Shown: positions 1-7,746 of the stretch, piece after piece | Position numbering within the stretch: the first letter of the stretch is position 1 | Layout of the letters: each line of letters opens with the position of its first letter | Assembly: GCF_003931875.1 (NCBI RefSeq) | Contig: NZ_CP034245.1 | Location: forward strand, 2,480,001-2,544,000 | Source of the DNA: Microbacterium sp. 10M-3C3 | GTDB taxonomy: Bacteria; Actinomycetota; Actinomycetes; Actinomycetales; Microbacteriaceae | Length of the DNA: 64,000 bases | Direction: 5' to 3' | Made by a program: the position numbers and the translations under genes | Notes under the pieces: generated by a model | The model's input: the letters and a program-made list of their open reading frames with translations, nothing else | Database searches by the model: none | What the model was told of the DNA's origin: nothing

Positions 1-889
1 GCTGGCCCGCAACGACGCGTACTGGGGCGAGAAGGCGGGTGTCGCCGAGGTCGTGCTGGACTACATCCCCGACCAGAGCGCCGCCGCCAACGCCGCGACC
101 GCCGGCGACGTCGACGTCGTCACGGAGGTCGACCCGGAGTTCCGCGACCAGATCGAAGGCCTCGGCACGTTCGCGCTCCAGACGGGACAGACCACCGACA
201 AGGGCACGCTCGCGTTCAACAACGCGCGCCCGCCGCTGAACGACCCGCGCGTGCGCGAGGCGCTGCGCTCCGCGATCGACCACGACGCGCTCATCGAGGC
301 GCTCGGCGGTGCCGCGGAGCCGCTGTCGGGCCCGATCCCGCCGCTGGACCCGGGATACGAGGACCTCTCCGACACCGTGTCGTACGACCCCGAGCGCGCC
401 AAGGAGCTGCTCGCCGAGGCCGGCCAGGAGGACCTCGAGCTCACACTCACCATCCCGTCGGTGTACACCTCGACGATCCCGACCTACCTCGTCTCGGCGT
501 TCGACGACATCGGCGTCACGCTCAAGGTCGACAGCGTCGAGTTCCCCGCGTGGCTGCAGAACGTGTACACGAACAAGGACTACGACCTGAGCTTCGTGCG
601 CCACGTCGAGGCGCACGACTTCGGCAACTGGGCGAATCCGGACTACTACTTCGACTACGACAACGCGCAGGTGCAGGAGCTGTACGCGCAGTCGCAGGCG
701 TCGACCGACCCGCAGGAGACCGACCGCCTCCTCGCCGAGGCCGCACGCATCGTGGCGGAGGACGACGCCGCCGACTGGCTGTTCCTGGCCACGCCGATCA
801 CGGCTGTCGGCACGAACGTGTCCGACTTCCCGGAGAACTCGCTCAACGTGCGCATGCCGCTGGCGGGTGTGACGGTGTCGTCGGAGTGA
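1..889 (+). CDS. ABC transporter substrate-binding protein, C-terminal part (5' cut by window)
   Basis: This is the C-terminal ~295 residues of a family 5 extracellular solute-binding protein (oligopeptide/nickel type), read in frame from base 2. The preserved part covers the second and third lobes, with the usual RPPLNDPRVREALRSAID stretch near residue 60 and a PDYYFDYDN segment. Such lipoproteins capture a peptide or similar ligand outside the cell and pass it to a membrane permease pair. The N-terminus, with its signal and lipobox, lies outside the window. Its stop codon overlaps the GTG start of the first permease gene, so it belongs to the transporter operon. The substrate cannot be read from sequence. 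Confidence 0.93.
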   Translation, partial: LARNDAYWGEKAGVAEVVLDYIPDQSAAANAATAGDVDVVTEVDPEFRDQIEGLGTFALQTGQTTDKGTLAFNNARPPLNDPRVREALRSAIDHDALIEALGGAAEPLSGPIPPLDPGYEDLSDTVSYDPERAKELLAEAGQEDLELTLTIPSVYTSTIPTYLVSAFDDIGVTLKVDSVEFPAWLQNVYTNKDYDLSFVRHVEAHDFGNWANPDYYFDYDNAQVQELYAQSQASTDPQETDRLLAEAARIVAEDDAADWLFLATPITAVGTNVSDFPENSLNVRMPLAGVTVSSE

Positions 890-1836
890 TCCGCTACGCG
901 CTGACACGGCTCGCCCTGCTCGTGGTGGGGCTCGCCGTGGCCAGTGTGCTGATCTTCCTGTCGCTGCGGGTGCTGCCCGGCGACGTCGCGCAGCTCATCG
1001 CGGGGACGGATGCGACGCCCGAGGCCGTCGCCGCCATCCGCGAGAGCCTCGGGCTGAACGCGCCGCTGTGGCAGCAGTACGGGGCATGGATCGCCGGCGT
1101 CTTCCGCGGCGATCTCGGCACGTCGCTGCTGACCGGCTCGTCGGTCGGGGCCGAGCTTGCCGACAAGGCGCGCGTGACGGTGCCGCTCGGCCTCCTCGCG
1201 CTGCTCGTGGCCCTGCTGATCGCCGTGCCGTTCGGCGTGCTCGCCGCCCTCCGCCGCGGACGCCCCGGCGGCGCGGCGCTGAGCGTGGGGGCGCAGGCCC
1301 TCGCCGCCGTGCCGGTGGTGTGGGCGGGCATGATGCTCGTCGTCGTGTTCGCGGTGTGGCTCGGCTGGCTGCCCGCGCAGGGCTTCCCCCGCGCGGGCTG
1401 GGCGCAGCCCGCCGATGCGCTCCGCGCCCTCGTACTGCCCGCCGTGACGATCGGGGTCGTCGAGGGTGCGATGCTCATGCGCTTCGTCCGCAGCGCGACG
1501 CTGCAGGCCATCGGGCAGGACTATGTGCGCACCGCCGCCGCGAAGGGGCTCACCCGCACGCAGGCGCTCGTGCGCCACGGGCTGCCCACCGTCGCCCTCT
1601 CGGTCATCACCGTGCTGGGCCTGCAGATCGCCGGGATCCTCGTGGGCGCCGTCGTGATCGAGCAGCTGTTCACCCTCCCCGGCATCGGCCGCATGCTCGT
1701 GAGCGACGTGGGCAACCGCGACCTGCCGAAGGTGCAGGGCGAGCTCCTCGCCCTCACCGGGTTCGTGCTGATCATCGGGTTCGTCGTCGACCTGCTGCAC
1801 CGCAGCCTCGATCCGCGCCAGCGGGACGCCGCATGA
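886..1836 (+). CDS. ABC transporter permease, DppB/OppB type
   Basis: Inner-membrane permease of 316 residues, the first of the two permeases of a peptide-type importer. A hydrophobic N-terminal helix (about residues 9-28) is followed by five more membrane segments. The binding-protein-dependent transport domain has the cytoplasmic coupling region around DYVRTAAAKGL. GTG at 886 is chosen because it overlaps the preceding stop (GTGA) and gives the typical N-terminus of the family, IRYALTRLALLVV. A longer frame upstream has no family similarity and is antiparallel noise over the binding-protein gene. It ends in an ATGA overlap with the second permease, indicating translational coupling. Confidence 0.93.
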   Translation: MIRYALTRLALLVVGLAVASVLIFLSLRVLPGDVAQLIAGTDATPEAVAAIRESLGLNAPLWQQYGAWIAGVFRGDLGTSLLTGSSVGAELADKARVTVPLGLLALLVALLIAVPFGVLAALRRGRPGGAALSVGAQALAAVPVVWAGMMLVVVFAVWLGWLPAQGFPRAGWAQPADALRALVLPAVTIGVVEGAMLMRFVRSATLQAIGQDYVRTAAAKGLTRTQALVRHGLPTVALSVITVLGLQIAGILVGAVVIEQLFTLPGIGRMLVSDVGNRDLPKVQGELLALTGFVLIIGFVVDLLHRSLDPRQRDAA

Positions 1837-2732
1837 GCGCCCCGGCGACCGCGCGGTCGCGACGCCGCTGGCCCGCGCGCCTGTGGCGCCTGGGCACGGG
1901 GCGGTTCGGGCTCATCGTGGTGGGCGTGATCGTGCTCGCCGCGCTCGTCTCCCTCGCATGGACGCCGTTCGACCCGCAGGAGGTCGACCTCGCCGGCCGT
2001 TGGGCCGATCCGGGCTGGCCGCATGTGCTCGGCACCGACAACAACGGGCGCGACATCGCAAGCCTCCTGCTCGCCGGGGCGCGCACGACCGTGCTCGTCG
2101 CGGTGGGCGCCGGCGCGGTCGCGACGGTGCTCGGGCTCCTCCTCGCCGCCCTCGGCGCGCTCACCACACGCTGGGTGCGCGAGTCGGTCGCCGTGCTCGT
2201 CGACATCCTCATCGCGTTCCCGGTGCTGATCATCGCGATGATGATCGCGGCCGTGTGGGGCGGGTCGCTGTGGGTCGTGGTGTGGGCCGTGGGGATCGGA
2301 TTCGGCGTCAACATCGCACGGGTGACGCGGCCCGAGCTGCGGCGCGTGCTGCACAGCGACTATGTCCTCGCCGGTCGCGCTGCGGGCCTCACCCCCGCGC
2401 AGAACCTCGTGCGCCATCTCCTTCCCAACGTCGCCCCGGTGTTCATCGTGCAGCTCTCGTGGGGCATGGCGGTGGCGGTGCTCGCCGAGGCGGGCCTGTC
2501 CTACCTCGGCGTCGGCGCGCCGCGCACCGAGCCGTCGTGGGGCCTGCTCCTCAGCGACCTGCAGGCCTACATCACGGTGCACCCGCTGTCGGTGGTGTGG
2601 CCGGGCCTCGCGATCACCGCGACGGTCCTGGGGCTCAACCTGCTGGGCGACGCACTGCGCGAGGCTACCGACCCGACGCTCGGCGAGCGCACCCCCGCCG
2701 CGCGCCTGCACGTGCCGGGGGTGGTCTCGTGA
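1833..2732 (+). CDS. ABC transporter permease, DppC/OppC type
   Basis: Second inner-membrane permease of the importer, 299 residues. After a basic cytoplasmic N-terminus (about 20 residues with many Arg) comes a first membrane helix near 28-46. A periplasmic segment follows with the typical HVLGTDNNGRDI motif, then five further helices with the coupling loop around DYVLAGRAAGLTPAQN. The ATG overlaps the stop of the first permease by four bases, and its own stop overlaps the GTG of the ATPase gene. Length and topology are normal for the family. Together with the first permease it forms the channel; ligand identity is unknown. Confidence 0.93.
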   Translation: MSAPATARSRRRWPARLWRLGTGRFGLIVVGVIVLAALVSLAWTPFDPQEVDLAGRWADPGWPHVLGTDNNGRDIASLLLAGARTTVLVAVGAGAVATVLGLLLAALGALTTRWVRESVAVLVDILIAFPVLIIAMMIAAVWGGSLWVVVWAVGIGFGVNIARVTRPELRRVLHSDYVLAGRAAGLTPAQNLVRHLLPNVAPVFIVQLSWGMAVAVLAEAGLSYLGVGAPRTEPSWGLLLSDLQAYITVHPLSVVWPGLAITATVLGLNLLGDALREATDPTLGERTPAARLHVPGVVS

Positions 2733-3532
2733 GCGCCCTGTCGGTGCGCGACCTCGTCGTCGAGATCGGCGGTCGCCGCGTCGTGGACGGCATCTCGTTC
2801 GACGTGCCCGAGGGCGGGCGCGTGGGGCTCATCGGGGAATCCGGATCGGGGAAGTCGCTCACGGCCCTCGCGATCCTCGGCCTCCTGCCGGAGGGCGCCA
2901 TCGCGCACGGCAGCGTCTCGTGGCGCGGCCGCGAGATCCTCGGCCTTCCCGACCGCGAGCTCGCCGGCATCCGCGGCGACGAGATCGGCATGGTGTTCCA
3001 GGAGCCGGCGACGGCCCTCAATCCCATCCGCACGGTCGGACGGCAGATCGCCGAGTCGATCCGCATCCACGAACGCGTTCCTCGCGCGCAGGCGCGCGCC
3101 CGGGCGGTCGCGGAGGCCGAGCGCGTCGCCCTCCCCGATCCCGCCGCGATCGTGCGGCGGTACCCGCATCAGCTCTCCGGCGGTCAGCGGCAGCGCGCCG
3201 CGATCGCGGCGGCCCTGGCCGCCCGTCCGCGACTGCTCATCGCCGACGAACCCACCACGGCGCTCGACGTCACGATCCAGGCGGGCATCCTGCGCCTCCT
3301 CGCCGACCTGGTCTCCGACTCCGGCATGTCGCTCGTCTTCATCACGCACGACCTCGCCGTGCTCAGCGAGATCGCCGCGGACGCCGTCGTGCTCGAGCAC
3401 GGGCGCGTGGTCGAGGCCGGCCCGCTGTCGCAGCTGCTCAGGGCGCCGGAGTCCCCCGTCACGCAGGCCCTCCTGCGGGATGCGACGGCGACCCTGTGGC
3501 GACCCGAGCCGGATGGGGGCGGCCGCGCATGA
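2729..3532 (+). CDS. ABC transporter ATP-binding protein, DppD/OppD type
   Basis: Cytoplasmic ATPase of 267 residues. Visible motifs are Walker A GESGSGKS (about residues 37-44), a Q-loop in MVFQEPATALNP, the signature LSGGQRQR, Walker B LLIADEPTTALDV and the switch His in ITHDLAVL. The GTG at 2729 overlaps the permease stop. At 267 residues it is shorter than classical DppD (about 330) and lacks the C-terminal oligopeptide-domain extension with its Cys cluster. It should pair with the next ATPase as a heterodimer energising peptide-type import. Substrate not determined. Confidence 0.92.
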   Translation: MSALSVRDLVVEIGGRRVVDGISFDVPEGGRVGLIGESGSGKSLTALAILGLLPEGAIAHGSVSWRGREILGLPDRELAGIRGDEIGMVFQEPATALNPIRTVGRQIAESIRIHERVPRAQARARAVAEAERVALPDPAAIVRRYPHQLSGGQRQRAAIAAALAARPRLLIADEPTTALDVTIQAGILRLLADLVSDSGMSLVFITHDLAVLSEIAADAVVLEHGRVVEAGPLSQLLRAPESPVTQALLRDATATLWRPEPDGGGRA

Positions 3533-4320
3533 GCGACATCCTGCTCCAGGCGCGGGGTCTGTCGCGCACCTACGTCGCACCGCGGCGCACGCTCTTGGGG
3601 CCACGGCCGCGCACGAGCGCGCTCGGCGACGTCGACCTCGACGTCGCCGCCGGGTCGGCGCTGGGCGTGATCGGCGAGTCCGGTTCGGGCAAGTCGACGC
3701 TCATGCGGCTGCTCCTCGCGCTCGACGTCCCTGACGCGGGCACGGTGAGCTTCGACGGCCGTCCGGTCGACGCACGCCGCGGAGCGCGCGCGCTGCACTG
3801 GCTCCGCCGGGAGACCGGCGTCGTCTTCCAGGACCCGTACGCGTCGCTCGATCCGCGCATGAGCATCGGACGCATCGTCGGCGAGCCGCTGTGCGCGCTG
3901 GATGTGCCCGGCGACCGCCGCGCCCGCGTGCGCCAGGTGCTCGAGCAGGTGGGACTCGAGGCCGACATGGCGGCGCGCTTTCCGCACGAGTTCTCCGGCG
4001 GGCAGCGCCAGCGCATCGCGATCGCACGCGCGATCGTGCACCGCCCGCGGCTGCTGGTCGGCGACGAGCCGCTGTCGGCCCTCGACGTGACCGTGCGCGC
4101 GCAGATCCTCAGGCTGTTGCGCGACCTGCGCCGCGGCGAAGGCCTCACGCTCGTGCTCGTCAGCCACGACATCGGCGTCGTCCAGAACCTGTGCGACGAC
4201 GTGGTGGTCATGAAGGACGGGCGCGTCGTCGAGGAGGGCCCGACTGAGAAGGTGCTCCTCCAACCGCAGGCGGCCTATACGCGCACGCTCCTGGCGTCCG
4301 TGCCGACGATCCAGCCGTAA
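3529..4320 (+). CDS. ABC transporter ATP-binding protein, DppF/OppF type
   Basis: Second ATPase of the importer, 263 residues. It shows Walker A GESGSGKST, the Q-loop VVFQDPYASLDPRMS, the signature FSGGQRQR, Walker B LLVGDEPLSALDV and the H-switch VSHDIGVV. The conserved PYASLDPR stretch is characteristic of the DppF/OppF branch. The ATG at 3529 overlaps the previous stop by four bases, completing a five-gene operon in the order binding protein, permease, permease, ATPase, ATPase. A G+C-rich stem-loop follows the stop. Like its partner it lacks a long C-terminal extension. Confidence 0.92.
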   Translation: MSDILLQARGLSRTYVAPRRTLLGPRPRTSALGDVDLDVAAGSALGVIGESGSGKSTLMRLLLALDVPDAGTVSFDGRPVDARRGARALHWLRRETGVVFQDPYASLDPRMSIGRIVGEPLCALDVPGDRRARVRQVLEQVGLEADMAARFPHEFSGGQRQRIAIARAIVHRPRLLVGDEPLSALDVTVRAQILRLLRDLRRGEGLTLVLVSHDIGVVQNLCDDVVVMKDGRVVEEGPTEKVLLQPQAAYTRTLLASVPTIQP

Positions 4321-4336
4321 GAGCACAGGCGGCGCG

Positions 4337-4360
4337 GCGACGGCCGCATCCGTCCGTCGC
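4337..4360 (+). terminator. possible terminator of the transporter operon
   Basis: A 7-bp stem (gcgacgg/ccgtcgc) with a 10-base loop starts 17 bases after the last ATPase stop. There is no T tract, as elsewhere in this window. Assignment rests only on position and pairing. Confidence 0.35.
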
Positions 4361-4390
4361 GCGTCGCCCCTGCACGTCGGCGGGGCCCTC

Positions 4391-4396
4391 TAGGGT
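4391..4396 (+). promoter_or_regulatory. -10 hexamer TAGGGT, leaderless start of the M4 protease gene
   Basis: TAGGGT lies exactly six bases before the ATG at 4403, so transcription should begin at or next to the start codon. No Shine-Dalgarno sequence is present, in agreement with a leaderless mRNA. Confidence 0.6.
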
Positions 4397-4402
4397 CGGA
4401 CC

Positions 4403-5467
4403 ATGACCCCCCGGCACGCGATCGTCCCCCCGTTCCTCCTCGCGCGCATCGCCGAGTCGGCGCCGTCCACGATGGCGCGCGCGGCCGCCGCCGCCGCACG
4501 GACGCTCGCCGCGCCGCGACCCGCGCGCGGCCGGTCGCGCCTGCGGCTGTCGATCGAGCACGGCGCCCTCGTCGCCGAGACCTCGCCCGCGCCCGATCGC
4601 GTCGTCTCCGACGCCGGCGGCGTCGAGCGCCTCCCGGGGCGGCGCGTGCGCGGCGAGGACGAGCCGCCCACGGGCGACGCGGCCGCCGACGAGGCCTTCG
4701 ATGGCCTCGGCGCCACGTTCGACTTCTTCTGGGACGCGTTCTCCCGCAACGGCATCGACGGCGCCGGCGGCTCCCTCCTCGCGACCGTGCACTACGGCCG
4801 CGACTACGACAACGCGTTCTGGAACGGCGAGCGCATGGTGTTCGGGGACGGCGACGGCGAGGTGTTCGCGGGGTTCACGCGGTCGCTCTCGGTCATCGCG
4901 CACGAGCTCGCGCACGGCGTCACCGACGCGGAGGGCGGACTCGAGTACGAGGGGCAGTCCGGCGCGCTCAACGAGTCGCTCTCCGACGTGTTCGGAGCCC
5001 TCGCCGAGCAGCACGCGGCGGGCCAGACCGCGGCCGCCGCGTCGTGGCTCATCGGCGAGGGGATCTTCACCCCCGCCGTGCAGGGCGTCGCCCTGCGCTC
5101 GATGAAGGCCCCGGGCACCGCGTACGACGACGACGTGCTCGGCTCCGACCCGCAGCCGGCCCACATGCGCGACTACGTCGAGACGACCGAGGACAACGGC
5201 GGCGTCCACATCAACTCCGGCATCCCCAACCGCGCGTTCTACCTCACGGCGACGGCGCTCGGCGGCCGGGCGTGGGAGCGCGCGGGCCTCATCTGGTACC
5301 GCACGCTCGAGGGCGACCTGTCCCCCACAATCGACTTCGCGGGCTTCGCGCGGGCGACGCTGGCGACGGCGGCGACGGAGTACGGTGAGGACTCGGAGGA
5401 GGTCGCCGCGGTGCGCTCCGGATGGAGCGGCGTCGGCGTGCTCGAGGATGGATCAGCCGGAGCCTGA
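4403..5467 (+). CDS. protealysin-like M4 metallopeptidase
   Basis: Zinc endopeptidase of the thermolysin family, 354 residues. The catalytic motif HELAH is at 167-171, the third zinc ligand is E191 in the GALNESLSD segment, and the catalytic-domain motif VHINSGIPN is at 268-276. There is no signal peptide. Instead the N-terminus has the short propeptide motif VPPFLLARI (about 8-16), which marks the protealysin-like branch with short propeptides. Members of that branch may act inside the cell or on host proteins. The mRNA appears leaderless. The gene overlaps the emfourin-like gene by 20 bases, an arrangement known for protealysin and its inhibitor. Confidence 0.93.
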   Translation: MTPRHAIVPPFLLARIAESAPSTMARAAAAAARTLAAPRPARGRSRLRLSIEHGALVAETSPAPDRVVSDAGGVERLPGRRVRGEDEPPTGDAAADEAFDGLGATFDFFWDAFSRNGIDGAGGSLLATVHYGRDYDNAFWNGERMVFGDGDGEVFAGFTRSLSVIAHELAHGVTDAEGGLEYEGQSGALNESLSDVFGALAEQHAAGQTAAAASWLIGEGIFTPAVQGVALRSMKAPGTAYDDDVLGSDPQPAHMRDYVETTEDNGGVHINSGIPNRAFYLTATALGGRAWERAGLIWYRTLEGDLSPTIDFAGFARATLATAATEYGEDSEEVAAVRSGWSGVGVLEDGSAGA

Positions 5468-5804
5468 CCGCGACGACGCGCACCCGCTCACGGTGAGCGT
5501 CGTCCGCTCGGGCGGCATCGCGGGCATGCGACGCGAGTGGCGCGCGCGACCCGACGCCGCCGATGCCGACCGCTGGCGGCGCATGCTGTCGTCGTGCCCG
5601 TGGGACGAGGACGCCGCGACCGGACACGGCACCGACCGATCCGCCGACCGCTACGTGTGGCGCATCCGGGTCGACGACGCCGACGCCGACCCGCGCATGG
5701 CCGACGTGCCCGACTCGGCCCTCGACGGCGCATGGCGAGAGCTCGTCGACGCGGTGCGGGAGGCCGCATCCGCCGTCAGCCGAGCAGACCGCGCTTCTTC
5801 TTGA
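5448..5804 (+). CDS. emfourin-like inhibitor of the M4 protease
   Basis: Small protein of 118 residues whose core begins TVSVVRSGGIAGMRREW (about 15-31). This matches the beta-strand and SGG turn that typify emfourin, the proteinaceous inhibitor of Serratia protealysin. The middle has YVWRIRVDD and the C-terminus a helix WRELVDAVREAA. The ATG at 5448 lies inside the protease gene in another frame, giving a 20-base overlap and probable coupled translation. By analogy it should bind and silence the protease in the cytoplasm. Recognition rests on the short motif, the size and the neighbour. Its last 29 bases overlap the convergent acetyltransferase gene. Confidence 0.8.
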   Translation: MDQPEPDRDDAHPLTVSVVRSGGIAGMRREWRARPDAADADRWRRMLSSCPWDEDAATGHGTDRSADRYVWRIRVDDADADPRMADVPDSALDGAWRELVDAVREAASAVSRADRASS

Positions 5805-6387
5805 GCTTCGGGATGCTCTTCTGCAGGTAGACGACGCCCAGCCAACGCCCGAACTTGAACCCGACCCGGCCCATGCGGCCGACCTCGGTGAAGCCGAGCT
5901 TCTCGTGAAGGGCGATCGAGGCGTCGGCCCCCTTGTCGCTGATCGCGGCGACGACCTCGCGGATGCCCGCCTGCTGCACGGCATCCAGGAGCGCCTCCAG
6001 CAGCGCCCGGCCGAGTCCCTTGCCGGCGGCCGCCTGGCCGAGGTAGATCGAGTCTTCCACCGTGTAGCGGTAGGCCGACTTCGACTTCCACGGCTGCACC
6101 AGGGCGTAGCCGAGCACCTGCCCCGTCGGCGACTCGGCGACGAGGAACGGCATGCCGAGCTTCTGCAGGTGCGCGAACTTCTCCCGCCACTGCGCGATCT
6201 TCCACGGCTTCTCGTCGAACGTGACGACCGAGTTCGTGACGTAGTAGTTGTAGATCTCCCGGATGTCGGGGATATCCTGCTCTTCCGCGGGGCGGATCGT
6301 GTACGAGAACGGCCGCTCGGGCTCCGGGCGACGCCGCAAGTGCAGCGGCAGACGCCGCCGGCTCTTGTCGTATTCGTCCTCCAGCAC
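5776..6387 (-). CDS. GNAT N-acetyltransferase, phosphinothricin-acetyltransferase-like
   Basis: Acetyl-CoA-dependent N-acetyltransferase of 203 residues. The GNAT core starts near residue 28 (YTIRPAEEQDIPDIREIYNYYV). The pyrophosphate-binding loop GQAAAGKGLG is at about 117-126, and LHEKLGFTEVG is the typical beta5-alpha5 region. The N-terminal 25 residues are basic and extra to the fold, as is the Lys-rich end IPKLKKKRG. Family members acetylate phosphinothricin, methionine sulfone or similar amino acids; the real substrate is unknown. The GTG at 6387 sits six bases after a TAGGCT hexamer. The 3' end overlaps the emfourin-like gene tail-to-tail by 29 bases. Confidence 0.85.
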   Translation of the reverse strand: MLEDEYDKSRRRLPLHLRRRPEPERPFSYTIRPAEEQDIPDIREIYNYYVTNSVVTFDEKPWKIAQWREKFAHLQKLGMPFLVAESPTGQVLGYALVQPWKSKSAYRYTVEDSIYLGQAAAGKGLGRALLEALLDAVQQAGIREVVAAISDKGADASIALHEKLGFTEVGRMGRVGFKFGRWLGVVYLQKSIPKLKKKRGLLG

Positions 6388-6393
6388 GCGCCC

Positions 6394-6399
6394 AGCCTA
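6394..6399 (-). promoter_or_regulatory. -10 hexamer TAGGCT, leaderless start of the GNAT gene
   Basis: On the minus strand TAGGCT precedes the GTG at 6387 by six bases, and no ribosome-binding site intervenes. Confidence 0.55.
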
Positions 6400-6446
6400 C
6401 GGCGTGCGCCGAACCCGCACCGTGCGAGCGAGACGGCACGTTCGGG

Positions 6447-6477
6447 CGTGCACTCTCGGCGCGCCGGTGCACTCTCG
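6447..6477. repeat. paired copies of a gTGCACTCTCG intergenic motif
   Basis: The 11-mer gtgcactctcg occurs at 6448-6458 and again at 6467-6477, just downstream of the ung stop. The same 11-mer recurs at 62238-62248 in the other convergent gap described below. This suggests a dispersed gene-end element rather than chance. Its function is not known; termination is the simplest guess. Confidence 0.5.
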
Positions 6478-6481
6478 ACGG

Positions 6482-7174
6482 TCAGGCCGGGATGCGCCAG
6501 TCGACGGGGGTCGCACCCTGCTCCTCGAGGAGCGCGTTCGTGCGTGAGAACGGCCGCGAGCCGAAGAAGCCGCGCGATGCGGACAGAGGCGACGGATGCG
6601 GCGACGCGACGACGGGCGTCGACGCCAGGAGCGGCTGGAGCCCCGCCGCATCCCTCCCCCACAGGATCGCGACGAGCGGCGCGTCGCGCGCCACGAGTGT
6701 GCGGATGGCGTGCTCGGTGACCGCCTCCCACCCCCACCCTCGGTGGGATCCCGGCGCGCCGGGGGCGACGGTGAGCACGCGATTGAGCAGCATGACGCCC
6801 TGGTCGCTCCACGCCGACAGGTCGCCGTGCGGCGCGGGCGCGATGCCGAGGTCGTCGTGCAGCTCGCGGTAGATGTTCGACAGGCTCCGCGGCAACGGCC
6901 GCACGTGGGCGTCGACGGCGAACGACAGTCCGATCGGGTGCCCGGGCGTGGGGTACGGATCCTGCCCGACGATGAGCACGCGCACGTCGGCGAGCGGCCG
7001 CTGGAACGCCCGCAGCACACGGTCGCCCGCGGGCAGGTACATGCGGCCGGCGGCGACCTCCGCGCGCAGGCGGTCGCCGATCTCGGCGATCTTCGACCCC
7101 GCCGGGGCGAGGGCGTCCGCCCACCCCTCGTCGATCAATCTCGCGGCGGCGAGCTCGGCGAGGCTCTTCGCCAC
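6482..7174 (-). CDS. ung: uracil-DNA glycosylase, family 1
   Basis: Removes uracil from DNA in base excision repair. The 230-residue product has the water-activating loop [16 protein letters not shown] (70-85, catalytic D72). It also has LLNRVLTV (129-136, with N131 for uracil recognition) and the [21 protein letters not shown] region starting at H193, which carries the minor-groove Leu/His loop. All are canonical for family 1. The GTG at 7174 begins one base after the stop of the phosphoribosyltransferase gene and gives the expected length. Longer frames upstream would read through that gene. Probably co-transcribed with it. Confidence 0.96.
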   Translation of the reverse strand: MAKSLAELAAARLIDEGWADALAPAGSKIAEIGDRLRAEVAAGRMYLPAGDRVLRAFQRPLADVRVLIVGQDPYPTPGHPIGLSFAVDAHVRPLPRSLSNIYRELHDDLGIAPAPHGDLSAWSDQGVMLLNRVLTVAPGAPGSHRGWGWEAVTEHAIRTLVARDAPLVAILWGRDAAGLQPLLASTPVVASPHPSPLSASRGFFGSRPFSRTNALLEEQGATPVDWRIPA

Positions 7175-7175
7175 G

Positions 7176-7670
7176 TCAGGCGGCGTCCTCGTCGAGCACC
7201 GAGCCCTGCGCCGACCACGGGAAGTCGATCCACAGCGCGGTGTCCTTCCACGAGTAGTCGGGGCGCACGATCGTGGTCGGCTTCGTGTAGATGACGACCG
7301 AGCGCATGTCGGCACCGCGGTCCTCGAGGAGCTTCACAGCGAGCGCGAGGGTGCGGCCGCTGTCGGCGACGTCGTCCACGAGCAGCACGCGCCGGCCCTG
7401 CAGGTAGTCGATGTCCAGGAGGGGCGGCAGCACCTCGGGCGCGTCCAGCACCGTGCCGATCCCGGTGTAGAACTCGACGTTGAGCGCGCCGCAGTTCTTC
7501 ACGCCGAGTCCGTACGCGATGGCCCCGGCCGGCAGGAGTCCCCCGCGCGCGATCGCCACGACCACCTCGGGCACGAACCCGTCGGCGAGGATGCGGCGGG
7601 CCAGATCCCGCGACGCCTGCCCGAACTGGTCCCACGTCAGGATCTCGCGCTCACCGACTGCCTCGCCCAC
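7176..7670 (-). CDS. purine-type phosphoribosyltransferase
   Basis: Type I phosphoribosyltransferase of 164 residues. The PRPP-binding motif [13 protein letters not shown] is at about 95-107, and the ARGGLLPAG loop near 41-49 is the region that positions pyrophosphate. Such enzymes join a purine base (xanthine, guanine or hypoxanthine) with PRPP. The sequence resembles Gpt-like xanthine/guanine enzymes, but base specificity cannot be fixed. The GTG at 7670 is preferred over longer frames because AGGAG stands five bases before it. It is immediately upstream of ung in one unit, a nucleotide salvage and repair pairing. Confidence 0.85.
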   Translation of the reverse strand: MGEAVGEREILTWDQFGQASRDLARRILADGFVPEVVVAIARGGLLPAGAIAYGLGVKNCGALNVEFYTGIGTVLDAPEVLPPLLDIDYLQGRRVLLVDDVADSGRTLALAVKLLEDRGADMRSVVIYTKPTTIVRPDYSWKDTALWIDFPWSAQGSVLDEDAA

Positions 7671-7734
7671 GAGCTCTCCTCTCACCGGGATCCCCAGCCT
7701 AGAGCCGCTCCCGGGCGCGACCGAAACGCCGGTG

Positions 7735-7740
7735 TAGTCT
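7735..7740 (+). promoter_or_regulatory. -10 hexamer TAGTCT, leaderless start of the MFS gene
   Basis: TAGTCT is followed by six bases and then the GTG at 7747. It lies in the 76-base divergent gap with the phosphoribosyltransferase gene. Confidence 0.55.
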
Positions 7741-7746
7741 CGGCGC

